A stretch of DNA of 64,000 nucleotides from Sphingobacterium sp. ML3W (GCF_000747525.1 NZ_CP009278.1:1488001-1552000), one strand, 5' to 3'. Positions 37,490 to 47,353 are shown, counted from the first letter of the stretch. Made by a program: numbers and translations. Notes: generated by a model from the letters alone, not told the origin.

Positions 37490-37995
37490 ATTTTCTTGCC
37501 TTAGTTGAGTTTACCATTGTTTTTTGGGGGTCTTCCTAAAATGCCCTATAATAACACCATTTGCGAAATGGAATTTCGCTAAACATACCCCATGTCCATA
37601 TAGCGTAATAGGTATCTATAAAATTAGTAATTTTTTGTCAATCAATAAGATAACTATTTTATATTTCTTGAATGGTAAAACAAAAAAACTTGGATTTTAA
37701 GTTGGTAGACTATTGGATAGGGAATGGTATAGTTCAGTAGGTATAAAACTCGAACCAGTTAATTTCATTCCAATAAAAACTATCTGAATATATTCTTTGT
37801 ATCATTGTGTTTTTAACCGAGCCAAACATAAGTATTCTTTAAAAAGAAAGCATGGTCATTCGAGCCCGATTCGAGCACATTATCATTAACCATTATGATG
37901 AGTCTGGATTTTTATGCACATGCTCTTTAAATATAACAGATGCTTTCATGAAAAAGGCACGGTTCGTAAACGAAAAAAATAAATAAAGTAGAAAT
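37490..37995. other. ~500-bp intergenic region before nagB
   Basis: No gene is seen. Notable items are the tandem ATTCGAGC motif (37859-37878) and a small ACGAA/TTCGT repeat just before nagB. No clear TAnnTTTG promoter was found for nagB. Confidence 0.4.
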
Positions 37996-38778
37996 ATGAA
38001 AACAGTAAATAATACTACGTACAAAGGTACAACAGTAAGCGTGTACGACAACAAGCATGAGGCATCTATTGCGGTAGCTCAACAGATAGCAGATTTAATT
38101 AAATCTAAAAATGAAGCTGGAGAAAAGGCAGTATTAGGTTTAGCAACGGGTGCGACACCAATTGAGGTATACAACGAACTGATTCGTATGCATAAAGAAG
38201 AAGAATTGAGCTTTCAGAATGTAATCACTTTTAACTTGGATGAGTACTACCCGATGGAGCCTACAGCCAAGCAAAGTTATGTTGCATTTATGAATGAACA
38301 TCTTTTCGATCATGTAGATGTCGTGAAGGAGCATGTTAATATTCCTGATGGTGAGATAGCTAGCGATGATGTGACTGCCTACTGTGAAGCCTACGAACAA
38401 AAGATAACAAGCTACGGCGGATTGGATCTACAGCTTTTGGGTATTGGTAGAACAGGACACGTCGGTTTTAATGAGCCGGGTTCGACAGTCGATTCGCTTA
38501 CGCGACTGGTGGAACTCAATGAGGTAACCCGTGCAGATGCAGCGGCAAACTTTGATGGTATAGCCAATGTGCCCACTCATGCGATTACGATGGGTGTAGG
38601 TACGATAGCTAAAGCAAAGAAAATCATCTTAATGGCATGGGGTGAAGGTAAAGCGGAGATCGTTCAAAAAGCATTAGAGAGCGAGATCACAACAGAAGTA
38701 CCCGCTACTTATTTACAAGAATTTGATGGAGTTGAAATGGTGTTGGATAAAGGTGCTGCAACTAAATTAAGTCTTTAA
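37996..38778 (+). CDS. nagB: Glucosamine-6-phosphate deaminase (NagB)
   Basis: A 260-residue cytoplasmic enzyme that converts glucosamine-6-phosphate to fructose-6-phosphate and ammonia, linking amino-sugar use to glycolysis. Motifs are LGLATGATPIEVYNEL (phosphate loop), FNLDEYYPM (with the Asp that acts as proton donor/acceptor), LGIGRTGHVGFNEPGS (with His and Glu of the ring-opening step) and THAITMGVGTI. In E. coli NagB the loop reads DGH; here the Asp position is Thr, as seen in some other family branches. The length is normal. It stands alone here, without nagA, and is followed by a terminator at 38902-38935. Confidence 0.93.
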   Translation: MKTVNNTTYKGTTVSVYDNKHEASIAVAQQIADLIKSKNEAGEKAVLGLATGATPIEVYNELIRMHKEEELSFQNVITFNLDEYYPMEPTAKQSYVAFMNEHLFDHVDVVKEHVNIPDGEIASDDVTAYCEAYEQKITSYGGLDLQLLGIGRTGHVGFNEPGSTVDSLTRLVELNEVTRADAAANFDGIANVPTHAITMGVGTIAKAKKIILMAWGEGKAEIVQKALESEITTEVPATYLQEFDGVEMVLDKGAATKLSL

Positions 38779-38901
38779 AAATAACCGAGTAGAAATACAT
38801 GATTTAGAGGATTGTGGAAAATAGTGGACACTCTAAGTCATTTCCAGATCTTGCATGGGATGGAACCCATCCCAACGATTCTCTTCGAATCCGCCAGAAA
38901 C

Positions 38902-38935
38902 AAAAAAAGCTTCACATTTATGTGAAGCTTTTTTT
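38902..38935. terminator. Terminator downstream of nagB (same family as tRNA-Lys terminators)
   Basis: AAAAAAAGCTTCACA and TGTGAAGCTTTTTTT form a perfect 15-bp stem with a TTTA loop. The same hairpin follows two tRNA-Lys genes in this window. No tRNA is next to this copy. Confidence 0.85.
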
Positions 38936-39241
38936 GTGATTTAGTTTGCACATTTTGTTAAAAACTAACATTGTGTTTTATTTCAACTCTCAAACAGAAA
39001 AAGTAGCTGTATTTATTAATATGACTGATTTATTACGTTAAGCACTTTTGGTCTTAAGCTTCACTCGCTCTCCCTGTGGACTAATACCGTAATTGGGTTA
39101 TTTAACGCAGATATTTTCTTTTGCGCTATTCAAATACTGCACAGAACACTACATTTACTATTCCAAACAATGTCATTGCTGTTTTATGGTTTTAGTTTTC
39201 CTATTATTACCGCAAGTTTGATGCAAATTAAATTCAATATT

Positions 39242-39823
39242 ATGAAAAAGCTAATCTTTACAGTTCTCAGTTTCTTTATTGCGCTATTAATAGTAAATGC
39301 GCAAGGCATCAACTTCTTTCATACGTACGCTGCTGGAGGAAATCTCCTGATGTGTGTGGATAGTTCGGCGGCAAATGTCAATTACGACAATACATTCCCA
39401 AATCAGCCTAATACATCCTTTAATTATTTACCGGAGGTCAATTATGTGAGTGTCCAAATCTATTTCAGACCGACAGACCAGGTACAGCACTATCGTTATA
39501 GTATTTTAGCTGATGATGAGCCCATCGTGGTTAATAAGCCAATCGACCTCGCGCAATTAAAAGAGGTGGATATGTCGGGCGAACCATTCAGATCTACAAC
39601 ACTAGGTGTTTTTCCTATTAAAGGGAAAACCATTACAACCTTAGTCTACAGCATCGAAAAGCCGTTAGATATAGATAGAGCTGTTTTTTACGGGAAGCCT
39701 ATTCCAAAAGCTAAAATTAAGGCTATAGCAAAACGCTTTGCAACTGATGAAGGAGTTGACTACAGTTATATTACTGATCCAGAAGAAAAAACAGGAAAAA
39801 AAAGAAAGTCAATCGGTACATAG
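39242..39823 (+). CDS. Secreted hypothetical protein, possibly a sensor-kinase N-terminal fragment
   Basis: About 193 residues with a clear signal peptide (MKKLIFTVLSFFIALLIVNAQ). The upstream ATG at 39170 would extend the chain with non-signal sequence, so 39242 is chosen. The mature part is beta-rich (VNYVSVQIYFRPTDQVQHYRYSIL, IKGKTITTLVYSIEKPLDIDRAVFYGKPI). It recalls the periplasmic front of some Bacteroidota LytS-type sensor kinases, which continue into membrane helices. Here the chain ends in a lysine-rich tail without any helix, so it may be a truncated gene. Function is unknown. Confidence 0.5.
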   Translation: MKKLIFTVLSFFIALLIVNAQGINFFHTYAAGGNLLMCVDSSAANVNYDNTFPNQPNTSFNYLPEVNYVSVQIYFRPTDQVQHYRYSILADDEPIVVNKPIDLAQLKEVDMSGEPFRSTTLGVFPIKGKTITTLVYSIEKPLDIDRAVFYGKPIPKAKIKAIAKRFATDEGVDYSYITDPEEKTGKKRKSIGT

Positions 39824-39871
39824 GGGAATTGATGCAAGGCAAAAGGAAACGGAATAAAGGAAGGGAGGGTG

Positions 39872-39903
39872 CGACGGCATGTGTTTATGCCGTAGTCTTT
39901 TGC
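39872..39903 (+). terminator. Terminator after secreted protein gene
   Basis: The stem ACGGCAT (39874-39880)/ATGCCGT (39887-39893) with a 6-nt loop is followed by AGTCTTTT. It is about 50 bp after the stop at 39823. Confidence 0.6.
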
Positions 39904-40534
39904 GGGCTGAGGGTTGGATGCCCTGTGTACTTTGAATGTCTTTTTCGACTGTTCTTTTGATAAAACTGATATTCCTAATCTTATCTTTCTCTAAAGATTT
40001 ATGAATTCAAAAGCTATATTATTTTATAGGGAATTGGAAGATGATTTGTGGTTGCGACGGCAAGGTAAGCAGCTTTCAATTTGTTATATTGAGCTGCTAA
40101 AAGCTCTTTTACGAATGGAATGTGAAATGGAGTAAATGTGCTTTGCAGCGTGGTGGGGTTCATGATAAAAACTGCGTGAGTGATTGAAGAGAAAAGCCCA
40201 CAGCCGGGCGAGAACTTGCAACGAAAAGCGCGGTCCAAAATAAGACAAGCCCAGTTAAAAAGAAGCTATACCGTAATTTCAGCATGCACCTAGGAAAAAT
40301 CATAAAAATTGGATCATGCTTCTTTTATTGAGGAACCTGAAAATTTGTTATGAAATTGTTACACTTCCTAATTTTCTATACCCTAAAATCCATTAATTAA
40401 AAAAATTACGAAATCGCAGTTGATTTATTGTTTTTATTAACTTATATAGGTTAAAAAAAGTTATCTATTTCGTTAATTAAAGTTTATGATTATTTTTATT
40501 GTATATTTATAATACTAACCATAAGAACTAGATT
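39904..40534. other. ~630-bp intergenic region before C10 peptidase gene
   Basis: No supported gene. A 74-codon minus-strand frame (40014-40238) has no protein-like features. The last 150 bp are very A/T-rich and probably hold the peptidase promoter. Confidence 0.4.
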
Positions 40535-41788
40535 ATGAGAAAAATTTATTTGTATTTAGCTATTTTTATCTTCTTTTCGTGTAACAGGGAGGATATTAAT
40601 AAGGACAACTTAAATGATGGGAATTATGTTACCTTAAAAGAGAGCAAATCAATTGCTGACTCTTTACAGCAGTTCATATTACATAGGAAAGCAAAAGCCA
40701 GCACGGGAGTAAATAAAAGCAGTAATACAGTTCTAGAGAAAGAAATAGTAGGCAGTGATGGAACGATTGTCATGCGCATTTTTAACTATACCGATGGCGG
40801 CTTTATTATCTTAGCAGCTGACCGAAGAGCAAACCCTGTGCTCGCATATTCAGACGAAACCTCCTTTTCTTCTGATACTGTACCACTTGCCACAGATGCA
40901 TGGCTGAACGATACAAAACTTGAAATTGATGCTATCAAAGCAAGAGGAACTCAGGGAACCAATGTTGCGGCTATTCTATTGAAGAAAGCCAAATATACTC
41001 AGCTATTATCCGGTAACATGGTCTCTGCTATAAAAACAAAGGCAGCTGGAGGAAATGTCGCAAAACCGCCACCCCCAAAATGTGAGGATAGTGAATATGT
41101 AAAGGGTCCACTTCTTACAACAAATTGGGACCAAATCGGTGGCTATAATAATTATATGCCGGCGAAAAGTTGTACTCCTTTTTATTGCAATGGTAAAGCT
41201 TTTACTGGTTGTGTAGCCACTGCAATGGCACAGGTCATGAGATATCATCAGTATCCAACTACATTTAATTATAGCATTATGCCCAGTAGTGTTCCAAATT
41301 ATTCAGATGTTTCTGCAGGGGCAAATGAAATATCTAAACTGATGTGGCTGGCAGCGGATGCAGTTGGTTAAAATTATAACTGTGATGGAACCGGAGCGGC
41401 TGCCAACATAAGTGATATTTCCTCTACTTTTAAAAGTCTTGGGTATTCCACTTCCGCAACTTCGGGTGATTTTAATTCTTCGACAGTTTTGAGTGAAATA
41501 ACAAGTAACAGGCCCGCTATATTATCAGGTTACAGTACCAAGAGCGGATCAATTTTTCCTACATACGGTGGCGGACATGTATGGATAGTAGACGGAGCTC
41601 ACCAGCTCATAACATGTTCCGAAACTTTACCCGATGGTTCAACAGTTGGAGGAGGGGGATATCTGTGGCTCCACATGAATTGGGGATGGGGTGGTTCGCA
41701 TAACGGCTGGTTCGGGTATGCCAATGCAGATTCAGGTAATGGAAATTACCAATATAAACGACAAATGGTTTATTCTATTCATAAATAA
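40535..41788 (+). pseudogene. C10 (streptopain-like) cysteine peptidase interrupted by one stop codon
   Basis: A 417-codon frame coding a secreted lipoprotein peptidase (signal LAIFIFFSC, propeptide, then a papain-like domain). The catalytic Cys is in AFTGCVATAMAQVMRYHQYP, the catalytic His in GGGHVWIVDGA, and the Trp/Gly oxyanion segment is NWGWGGSHNGWF. One TAA at 41369-41371 breaks the frame between Cys and His, after LAADAVG. The same frame continues with NYNCDGTGAAANISDI to the natural stop. A change of AAA to TAA would explain it. All active-site residues survive, so the break is recent, a sequencing error, or read through. It is followed 8 bp later by a small lipoprotein gene. Confidence 0.85.
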
Positions 41789-41795
41789 AATCAAT

Positions 41796-42263
41796 ATGAA
41801 CAAGTTATTGTTAATAATCGTAAGTGTTCTTTCTTTCATTGCATGTAAGAAAGAGGAAACTAAGCAAACAAACCTATATGACAAGGTTCAGCTAAATTTA
41901 GTAGATGAGAATGGTATAAATGTCCTTAATTCGAAGTTGACAATAGCTGATCTGGATCTATATTACGTCACAAGTGCAGGTGATAAAATCCTTCAAAATC
42001 ATAAAAACCTGGATTTTCCAAAGAATATGAATATTATAAATGATAGGCAGGATAAGATGCTGATTGTGTTTGCAAATGTGGACGCTCAAAATAATGAGTT
42101 TGCTGAAAGCATATTAAAAGTTAAAGGTTATAATGATATAACAATTAAGGTTAAGGTTCAAAAAACCGGTGGTAGCGTTGGGTACTCAGATCTATTTGTA
42201 AATGGAGAAAGTATTTCGATAGACTTGCGGGCTAAGCCACTGAAGGTACAACTTAAAAAATAA
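41796..42263 (+). CDS. Small hypothetical lipoprotein beside the C10 peptidase
   Basis: 155 residues with a lipoprotein signal (LLLIIVSVLSFIAC, lipid Cys at 17) followed by a charged KKEETKQ linker. The mature part is predicted beta-rich with no known motif. It starts 8 bp after the peptidase stop, so the two are co-transcribed. C10 peptidases in Bacteroidota and streptococci often have inhibitor genes beside them, so an inhibitor role is possible, but there is no sequence evidence for it. A start inside the upstream frame at 41691 is rejected because the signal peptide begins at 41796. Confidence 0.65.
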   Translation: MNKLLLIIVSVLSFIACKKEETKQTNLYDKVQLNLVDENGINVLNSKLTIADLDLYYVTSAGDKILQNHKNLDFPKNMNIINDRQDKMLIVFANVDAQNNEFAESILKVKGYNDITIKVKVQKTGGSVGYSDLFVNGESISIDLRAKPLKVQLKK

Positions 42264-42272
42264 TTATCTAAA

Positions 42273-42310
42273 AAATGACGAAGACCACTGATCAGTGGTC
42301 TTCGTCATTT
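42273..42310. terminator. Terminator after peptidase/lipoprotein pair
   Basis: AAATGACGAAGACCACTG (42273-42290) and its exact complement (42293-42310) form an 18-bp perfect stem with a 2-nt loop. A- and T-rich outer ends make it active in both directions. Confidence 0.8.
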
Positions 42311-42488
42311 CTCACTTATGGCTTATAAAATCGCCCACCCCCTCTAATAGCAGAATTGATATAAATCATCTATATCAAAAAAGTTCGACCGTTTAATAAA
42401 TACACTGCAAATTTTCATCCCTACACTGGCAATCCGTTAAGATGATTTATGACTAGAAGGGTAACTTCTGTTCGAATACAGCAGATAC

Positions 42489-42522
42489 AAAAAAAGCTTC
42501 ACATTTATGTGAAGCTTTTTTT
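42489..42522 (-). terminator. Terminator of tRNA-Lys copy 1
   Basis: A 15-bp stem of AAAAAAAGCTTCACA with its complement and a 4-nt loop lies 1 bp beyond the 3' end of the minus-strand tRNA gene. It is identical to the hairpin at 38902-38935. Confidence 0.8.
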
Positions 42523-42523
42523 G

Positions 42524-42596
42524 TGATCCAGCTGGGATTCGAACCCAGGACCCATACATTAAAAGTGTATTGCTCTACCAGCTGAGCTACTAAATC
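42524..42596 (-). tRNA. tRNA-Lys (anticodon TTT), copy 1
   Basis: Minus strand. The cloverleaf folds: acceptor GATTTAG with CTGGATC and discriminator A, D-arm GCTC...GAGC, anticodon arm ATACA-CTTTTAA-TGTAT (anticodon TTT) and T-arm CTGGG-TTCGAAT-CCCAG. CCA is not encoded. It differs from copies 2 and 3 by one base in the acceptor (C to T at tRNA position 5), which keeps a G-U pair. A promoter lies upstream and a hairpin directly downstream. Confidence 0.95.
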
Positions 42597-42639
42597 GTAC
42601 TCTTTATTTCTGAAGTTTCCTTCGTTGTTTGGAGTGATG

Positions 42640-42671
42640 CAAAGGTAGAAAAATACTTGACATATGCCAAA
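42640..42671 (-). promoter_or_regulatory. Promoter of tRNA-Lys copy 1
   Basis: On the minus strand, -33 TTTG (42671-42668), 20 nt spacer, -7 TACCTTTG (42647-42640). This exact Bacteroidota layout recurs before the other two tRNA-Lys genes. Confidence 0.8.
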
Positions 42672-42835
42672 CGTATGTCGTAATTATTCCTTAAATCCTT
42701 TATTTTGAGGGAGAATATTTTTTTTAAGATGCTATTTTTAGACTGTGATTTTCTGATTTACGTGCTCATTCGACCAAAATTAAAGGCTTCAAATACCTAT
42801 TTAATCTTAAAATATGCATTTATTGCACCACGATA

Positions 42836-44170
42836 TTAAAAATTGATATCCCAGATTCCAACTGATCGCTCTAATTCTACAAGCGCTACAGCATTATTGA
42901 ACCGTATTTCATAATAATGTTGTTGCACTTCATTGTAGGTACGTTGTGCCGTTAACACTTCTAATAAACTCGTTTCACCTCGTTTGTAGCTATATAGTTT
43001 GCCATCTAAGATAGATTTTGCATCTTGAAGTAAGCCGCTATCAAATTGTTGTAGTTGTTTTTGGGTGGCTTCGTATTGGTAAAATGCTTGGGTAACATCG
43101 CGCTGTACCTGCAACTCGACCTGACTATATGCCACTTCCGATTGTTGAGCGGTATAGTAAGCAGCCTTTAGTTCTCCTTTTCGTTTGTTGGAAAATTTTA
43201 ATGGAACCCGTACTCCAATATTGCTTTGTGTGAAAGAAGGGCTGGGAGCGGTTTCATTTTTAGCTGTTTCATTGTATTCCACACCGGCAACTAAGCCCAA
43301 ATCAATGATTCTATTGGCCTTTGCCAATTTTATCATCTTTTCGGACACATCCTTATTTTGCAACGCGTATAGCAGATCTGTGCGATTCAGTTGTGCGCTC
43401 TCGATCAGTTCTGCCAATTGGAAATTTCTATGGAAGGCTGAAAAATCTCCAACAGTTGCCAACAAGGTGCCCATTTGCGAATTTCCCATCAGTAAGGCTA
43501 GATTACTCAGCGATGATTTCCAACTTCCAATAGACGAAGTGGCTTCATTCCATAGGGTTGAGGCTTCGAGTTTACTTTGTTTAGCATCTACTTCTGTAAT
43601 GGCACCTAATTTCGCTCGCATACTATCCGATTTTGCTAATTGGCTCATCGCTTCGTAGGAATTGAGCTGCAGTTTTACTAGCTGTTCATGTTGGATGCCA
43701 AGTAGATATTGAAGGGTTGCATCTGCTTGAAGATTTCGAAAATAGTCAATCAGAATGTGTTTGCTGAGTTCGGATTCACTTTTAGCAAGATCTACGCGCG
43801 CCTTCCGTTTTCCTCCAAGCTCTATTGTCCAATCAAGTTCAGTGGTGTATCCGTAACCCATCTTTTTATTGCGCTGGTCGTTATTAAAGATACCGGCACT
43901 GAATTCGGGATCTGGGATAACTTTAGCCATCTCTATACCGGCTTCTGAAATAGGAATATTGAATTTTTCTGCAGCAAAAGCCTTATTGTTCTTGGCTACA
44001 GCTTCCATATAATCGGAGTAAGCGATTGTTTTTTTTTGAAAAGAAGTATCGACCTGACCTTGTGCTACCGCAGTGAGCACAAGGATGTAGCAGGTGAGTA
44101 ATAGATTTTTCTTATTTATTTTTTTGACGTTTAACATGTCCTTGTTTTTATGGTGAATACTAATGCTCAT
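42836..44170 (-). CDS. TolC/CzcC-type outer-membrane efflux protein (system 2)
   Basis: A 444-residue outer-membrane factor of the OEP family. The signal peptide is NLLLTCYILVLTAVAQGQ. The true start may be the ATG at 44137 (MLNVKKINKK); the ATG at 44170 overlaps the end of czcA by 11 nt. Long coiled-coil-forming helices and the repeat segment NIGVRVPLKFSNKRKGELKAAYY identify the family. It is the last gene of the second efflux operon, after B and A, the reverse of system 1. It completes the tripartite pump across both membranes. Confidence 0.88.
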   Translation of the reverse strand: MSISIHHKNKDMLNVKKINKKNLLLTCYILVLTAVAQGQVDTSFQKKTIAYSDYMEAVAKNNKAFAAEKFNIPISEAGIEMAKVIPDPEFSAGIFNNDQRNKKMGYGYTTELDWTIELGGKRKARVDLAKSESELSKHILIDYFRNLQADATLQYLLGIQHEQLVKLQLNSYEAMSQLAKSDSMRAKLGAITEVDAKQSKLEASTLWNEATSSIGSWKSSLSNLALLMGNSQMGTLLATVGDFSAFHRNFQLAELIESAQLNRTDLLYALQNKDVSEKMIKLAKANRIIDLGLVAGVEYNETAKNETAPSPSFTQSNIGVRVPLKFSNKRKGELKAAYYTAQQSEVAYSQVELQVQRDVTQAFYQYEATQKQLQQFDSGLLQDAKSILDGKLYSYKRGETSLLEVLTAQRTYNEVQQHYYEIRFNNAVALVELERSVGIWDINF

Positions 44171-47100
44171 TTTTTTCAGCGTTCTTTTTCTCTAAAAGAT
44201 AATAGAGCGATGGCAAAGCATAGAGTGTGATGATGGTCGCAAAGAATAATCCGTAAACGATTACAGTAGCCAATGGTCTTTGCACATCCGAACCGATGCC
44301 TGTAGCTAGGGATGCGGGTAGTAGGCCTAAAATAGCAACTGTAGCCGTCATGATGACCGGTCTAAAGCGATGTTGTGAACCTTCAGAAACAGCTTGTCGT
44401 AAGGAATAGCCTTTTTTTCGTAAGGTATTGAATTGTGATATCATCAATACTCCGTTTTGAATGGCAACACCAAAAAGAGCAATGAAACCAACTACCGAAG
44501 ATACATTGAGGGTCATTCCACGAACATTTAAGGCAAGCATGCCACCAAATATGGCAAGTGGGACAACGCTCATCAGCAATCCTGCTTGGGCAAAACTCCC
44601 AAAAGCACCATAAAGGAGTATGAACATAATCGCTAATGCCATAGGTACGATGATGGCCAGATGTTGATATGCTCGATTTTGATTCTCAAATTGACCGCCC
44701 CATTTGATTTTAATACTGTCGTGGTCATAGGGGATATCCTGTTCTATTTTAGCTTGTGCTTCTTTTAAAAATGAACTCAAATTATTGCCGCGGAGGTTAA
44801 GACGTACTGTTAAATGTCTTTTATTCATCTCGCGAGCGATGGTGCTCTCACCTGTATTGAGTTTTACTTCAGCAATCTGCGATAGTGGAATTTTAGCTCC
44901 TGATTCATTGGTGAGCATCAGATTTCCTATTTTTTCCGGTGTATTGCGACTTTCTTCATTATAACGACAGATAATATCACATACTTTTCCTTCTTGAAAT
45001 ATTTGAGAAATCGCTTTTCCGCCGATAGCCGTTTCAATAAGGTCTGAAACATCAGCGATGTTTAGTCCGTATTGCGCTATTTTGTTGCGATCTGCTTTAA
45101 TCTGTAACTGGGGCAATGGGGGCTCTTGATCAATAGCCAAATCTACTGCGCCTTTTACTTTTCGTAATGTCGAAAGCACTTCTTCTGCTACCCTACGGAT
45201 TTCCTTGAAATCTTCGCCATATACTTTTACCACCAATTCGCTATGTGCTCCGGCTATTTTATCCATGACACCATCTATCATGGGTTGAGAAAAGGCAACA
45301 TCATAACCGGGCATCTGTGCATATTCTGCAGCAAGTTCTTCGATGAGATCAGCTTTGGTTCGACCATTTTTCCATTGTTTATAAGGGAGCAATCCGACGC
45401 TACACTCAAAATGTGAAGGTGTCCAAGCGTCTGTGCCATCATCATTACGGCCGGCTTGTACCATGATATAGGTCACTTCATCGTACTTTAAGGTGCGAGC
45501 CCGTAGCGTATCGCTCATTTCTTTTGATTTTTCTACCGTTATTCCAGGAGGAAGAGACACTTGTAGCCAGATGGAACCTTCGTCCAATGGGGGTAGAAAG
45601 TCTTTACCAACTGTAGATGTCAGTAACACAGCACCAGAGAATATAAGTACTAGAGGTAAAAACACACGTTTTGGATGCTGTAATAATTTATCCACATGGC
45701 GATGGTAACCAGATGTTATTTTCTCCAACCATTTATTATGATATACTTTTTGAGGCTTTCTATAGACCACGTAAGCAAGTCCTGGAATCAGAAATAAGGC
45801 TACTAATAGTGCTCCTAATAAGGCATAACCTACTGTGAACGCCATAGGAGTGAATAATTTTTTCTCCACGCGTTCAAAGGCAAACAAGGGAATGTAGGCA
45901 GTGATGATAATAATCGTTGCGAAAAATATCGGTTTAGCCATTTGCTTGACTAGGGATGCCACGCCAAACTCGGTGAGTTCTTCATGTTCATTTTCCTCTC
46001 TTTTTTTCAATATCGCTTCCATCATCACAATTGCACCATCGACGATAATCCCAAAATCAATAGCACCCAATGACAGTAAGTTGGCTGGAACATTGGTGAA
46101 ATGCATGAGGATAAAGGCAGTTAATAAGGCTACTGGTATGGTAATAGCAACCAGTAGCGCACCGCGCCAACTTCCTAAAAATACAATCAGTACGATAATG
46201 ACTAATCCCATTCCTTCTAAAAGGGTGTGTGAAACGGTTTGTAACGTCGTTTCAACCAGGTGGGTACGGTCCATGAACGGATGGATCTGGACTCCTTCTG
46301 GTAGAGTGCTATCATTTAGTTCTTCAACAGCTGCGTTCACGCCTTCTAAAACAACCGATGGATTTTGTCCCTTCAATAAGAGCACGATTCCCTCGATATT
46401 GTCTGAATAGTTTACACCACGTTTGTCTGAATAGCCTAAAGCACCTTTTCGTTCTAGATTGCCATATTTGATTTGACCGATATCTTTCATCAAAATTGCT
46501 GTACCCTGTTGTGATTTGACTACAATATTACCAATATCATCCAATGTTCTGACAAGTCCAATACCTCTTACAACGTAAGACTGATCTCCTCTATTCATCA
46601 CGCTTCCACCTGCATTGGTGTTATTGGCTTCGACTTTATTAACGACCTCACTCAGGGAAATTCCATATTGCTGCAATTTTTGTGGCTCGATTTCAATCTG
46701 AAATTGTGTGGTAATCCCCCCGAAATTAGTCACATCGACTACGCCCGATACTTGTTTTATACGGGGTATGATGACGAAAGTTTGCAGATCGGTTAGTTCA
46801 CGTAGGTCATGCGATTTACTTTCGATGATGTACCGGAATATCTCGCCTGTAGGGGAGGTGAGGGGGTCAAGATTTGGTGCTGCCTGATAGGGAAGTTCCA
46901 AATCTGCCAGGCGCTCCTGAATCCTTGCTCTTGCGAAATAATCGTCTGTTCCATCTTGAAAGACAATCGTGACCATGGAAAGCCCGAATGTACTTTTACT
47001 ACGCATGACATGCATACCTGGTAAGCCGTTTATAGCACGCTCTATTGGAATGGTAATCTGTTGTTCTATTTCTTCGGCTGCAAGACCCGGTACTTGTGTC

Positions 47101-47246
47101 ACCACTTGTGAACTGACGTCGCCGATATCGGGGTAAGCTTCTATAGAAAGTTGGGTCCATGAGTAATATCCAAAGAAGGTCATTAGCGTAAAAAGTGCTA
47201 AAATAAGCCAGCGTTTGGCGATGGTATTGGTGAATATGTTTTTCAT
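44160..47246 (-). CDS. czcA: CzcA/CusA-type RND heavy-metal efflux pump (system 2)
   Basis: A 1028-residue inner-membrane proton-driven pump. Family marks are SIEAYPDIG after helix 1, ATNLLSLGAIDFGIIVDGAIVMME in helix 4 with the full Asp-Asp-Glu proton relay, and PVIMTATVAILGLLPASLATGIGSDVQRPLATVIVYGL near the end. It has 12 membrane helices and two periplasmic domains. The relay matches canonical CzcA better than the system-1 pump, which has Glu for the middle Asp. Gene order here is regulator, kinase, B, A, C. The 5' leader (47247-47341) resembles the leader of the response-regulator gene at 50827-50930. Confidence 0.93.
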   Translation of the reverse strand: MKNIFTNTIAKRWLILALFTLMTFFGYYSWTQLSIEAYPDIGDVSSQVVTQVPGLAAEEIEQQITIPIERAINGLPGMHVMRSKSTFGLSMVTIVFQDGTDDYFARARIQERLADLELPYQAAPNLDPLTSPTGEIFRYIIESKSHDLRELTDLQTFVIIPRIKQVSGVVDVTNFGGITTQFQIEIEPQKLQQYGISLSEVVNKVEANNTNAGGSVMNRGDQSYVVRGIGLVRTLDDIGNIVVKSQQGTAILMKDIGQIKYGNLERKGALGYSDKRGVNYSDNIEGIVLLLKGQNPSVVLEGVNAAVEELNDSTLPEGVQIHPFMDRTHLVETTLQTVSHTLLEGMGLVIIVLIVFLGSWRGALLVAITIPVALLTAFILMHFTNVPANLLSLGAIDFGIIVDGAIVMMEAILKKREENEHEELTEFGVASLVKQMAKPIFFATIIIITAYIPLFAFERVEKKLFTPMAFTVGYALLGALLVALFLIPGLAYVVYRKPQKVYHNKWLEKITSGYHRHVDKLLQHPKRVFLPLVLIFSGAVLLTSTVGKDFLPPLDEGSIWLQVSLPPGITVEKSKEMSDTLRARTLKYDEVTYIMVQAGRNDDGTDAWTPSHFECSVGLLPYKQWKNGRTKADLIEELAAEYAQMPGYDVAFSQPMIDGVMDKIAGAHSELVVKVYGEDFKEIRRVAEEVLSTLRKVKGAVDLAIDQEPPLPQLQIKADRNKIAQYGLNIADVSDLIETAIGGKAISQIFQEGKVCDIICRYNEESRNTPEKIGNLMLTNESGAKIPLSQIAEVKLNTGESTIAREMNKRHLTVRLNLRGNNLSSFLKEAQAKIEQDIPYDHDSIKIKWGGQFENQNRAYQHLAIIVPMALAIMFILLYGAFGSFAQAGLLMSVVPLAIFGGMLALNVRGMTLNVSSVVGFIALFGVAIQNGVLMISQFNTLRKKGYSLRQAVSEGSQHRFRPVIMTATVAILGLLPASLATGIGSDVQRPLATVIVYGLFFATIITLYALPSLYYLLEKKNAEKNEH

Positions 47247-47341
47247 CAGAATAACTTATTTTTAAAGGCGATGAAGCTATCAGGAGCACGACTTAATTTT
47301 GTGAGCTCTTGTATCCATGATGGTTTCACTGCTAATATGTT
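47247..47341 (-). repeat. Leader repeat upstream of czcA, copy 1
   Basis: Directly before the czcA ATG. It shares blocks with the leader of the response regulator at 50827-50930: CAGAATAA, GCGATnAAGCTATCA, GAGCAC, CTTGTA and ATGGTTTCA in the same order. On the minus strand this copy can be read as a 28-codon frame from GTG to TGA overlapping the czcA start, but the second copy breaks that frame. Confidence 0.5.
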
Positions 47342-47353
47342 TTGTATTGTTCT

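Noticed and set aside
37859..37878. Tandem ATTCGAGC motif as a tRNA remnant
   Set aside because: Too short, with no pairing arms around it.
40014..40238. 74-codon minus-strand frame in the gap before the C10 peptidase
   Set aside because: No protein-like pattern or ribosome site.
43185..43658. 157-codon plus-strand frame inside the outer-membrane efflux gene
   Set aside because: Antisense shadow of the 42836-44170 gene.
45901..46410. 169-codon open frame antisense to czcA of system 2
   Set aside because: Lies wholly inside a well-supported gene; its composition mirrors the czcA membrane helices.
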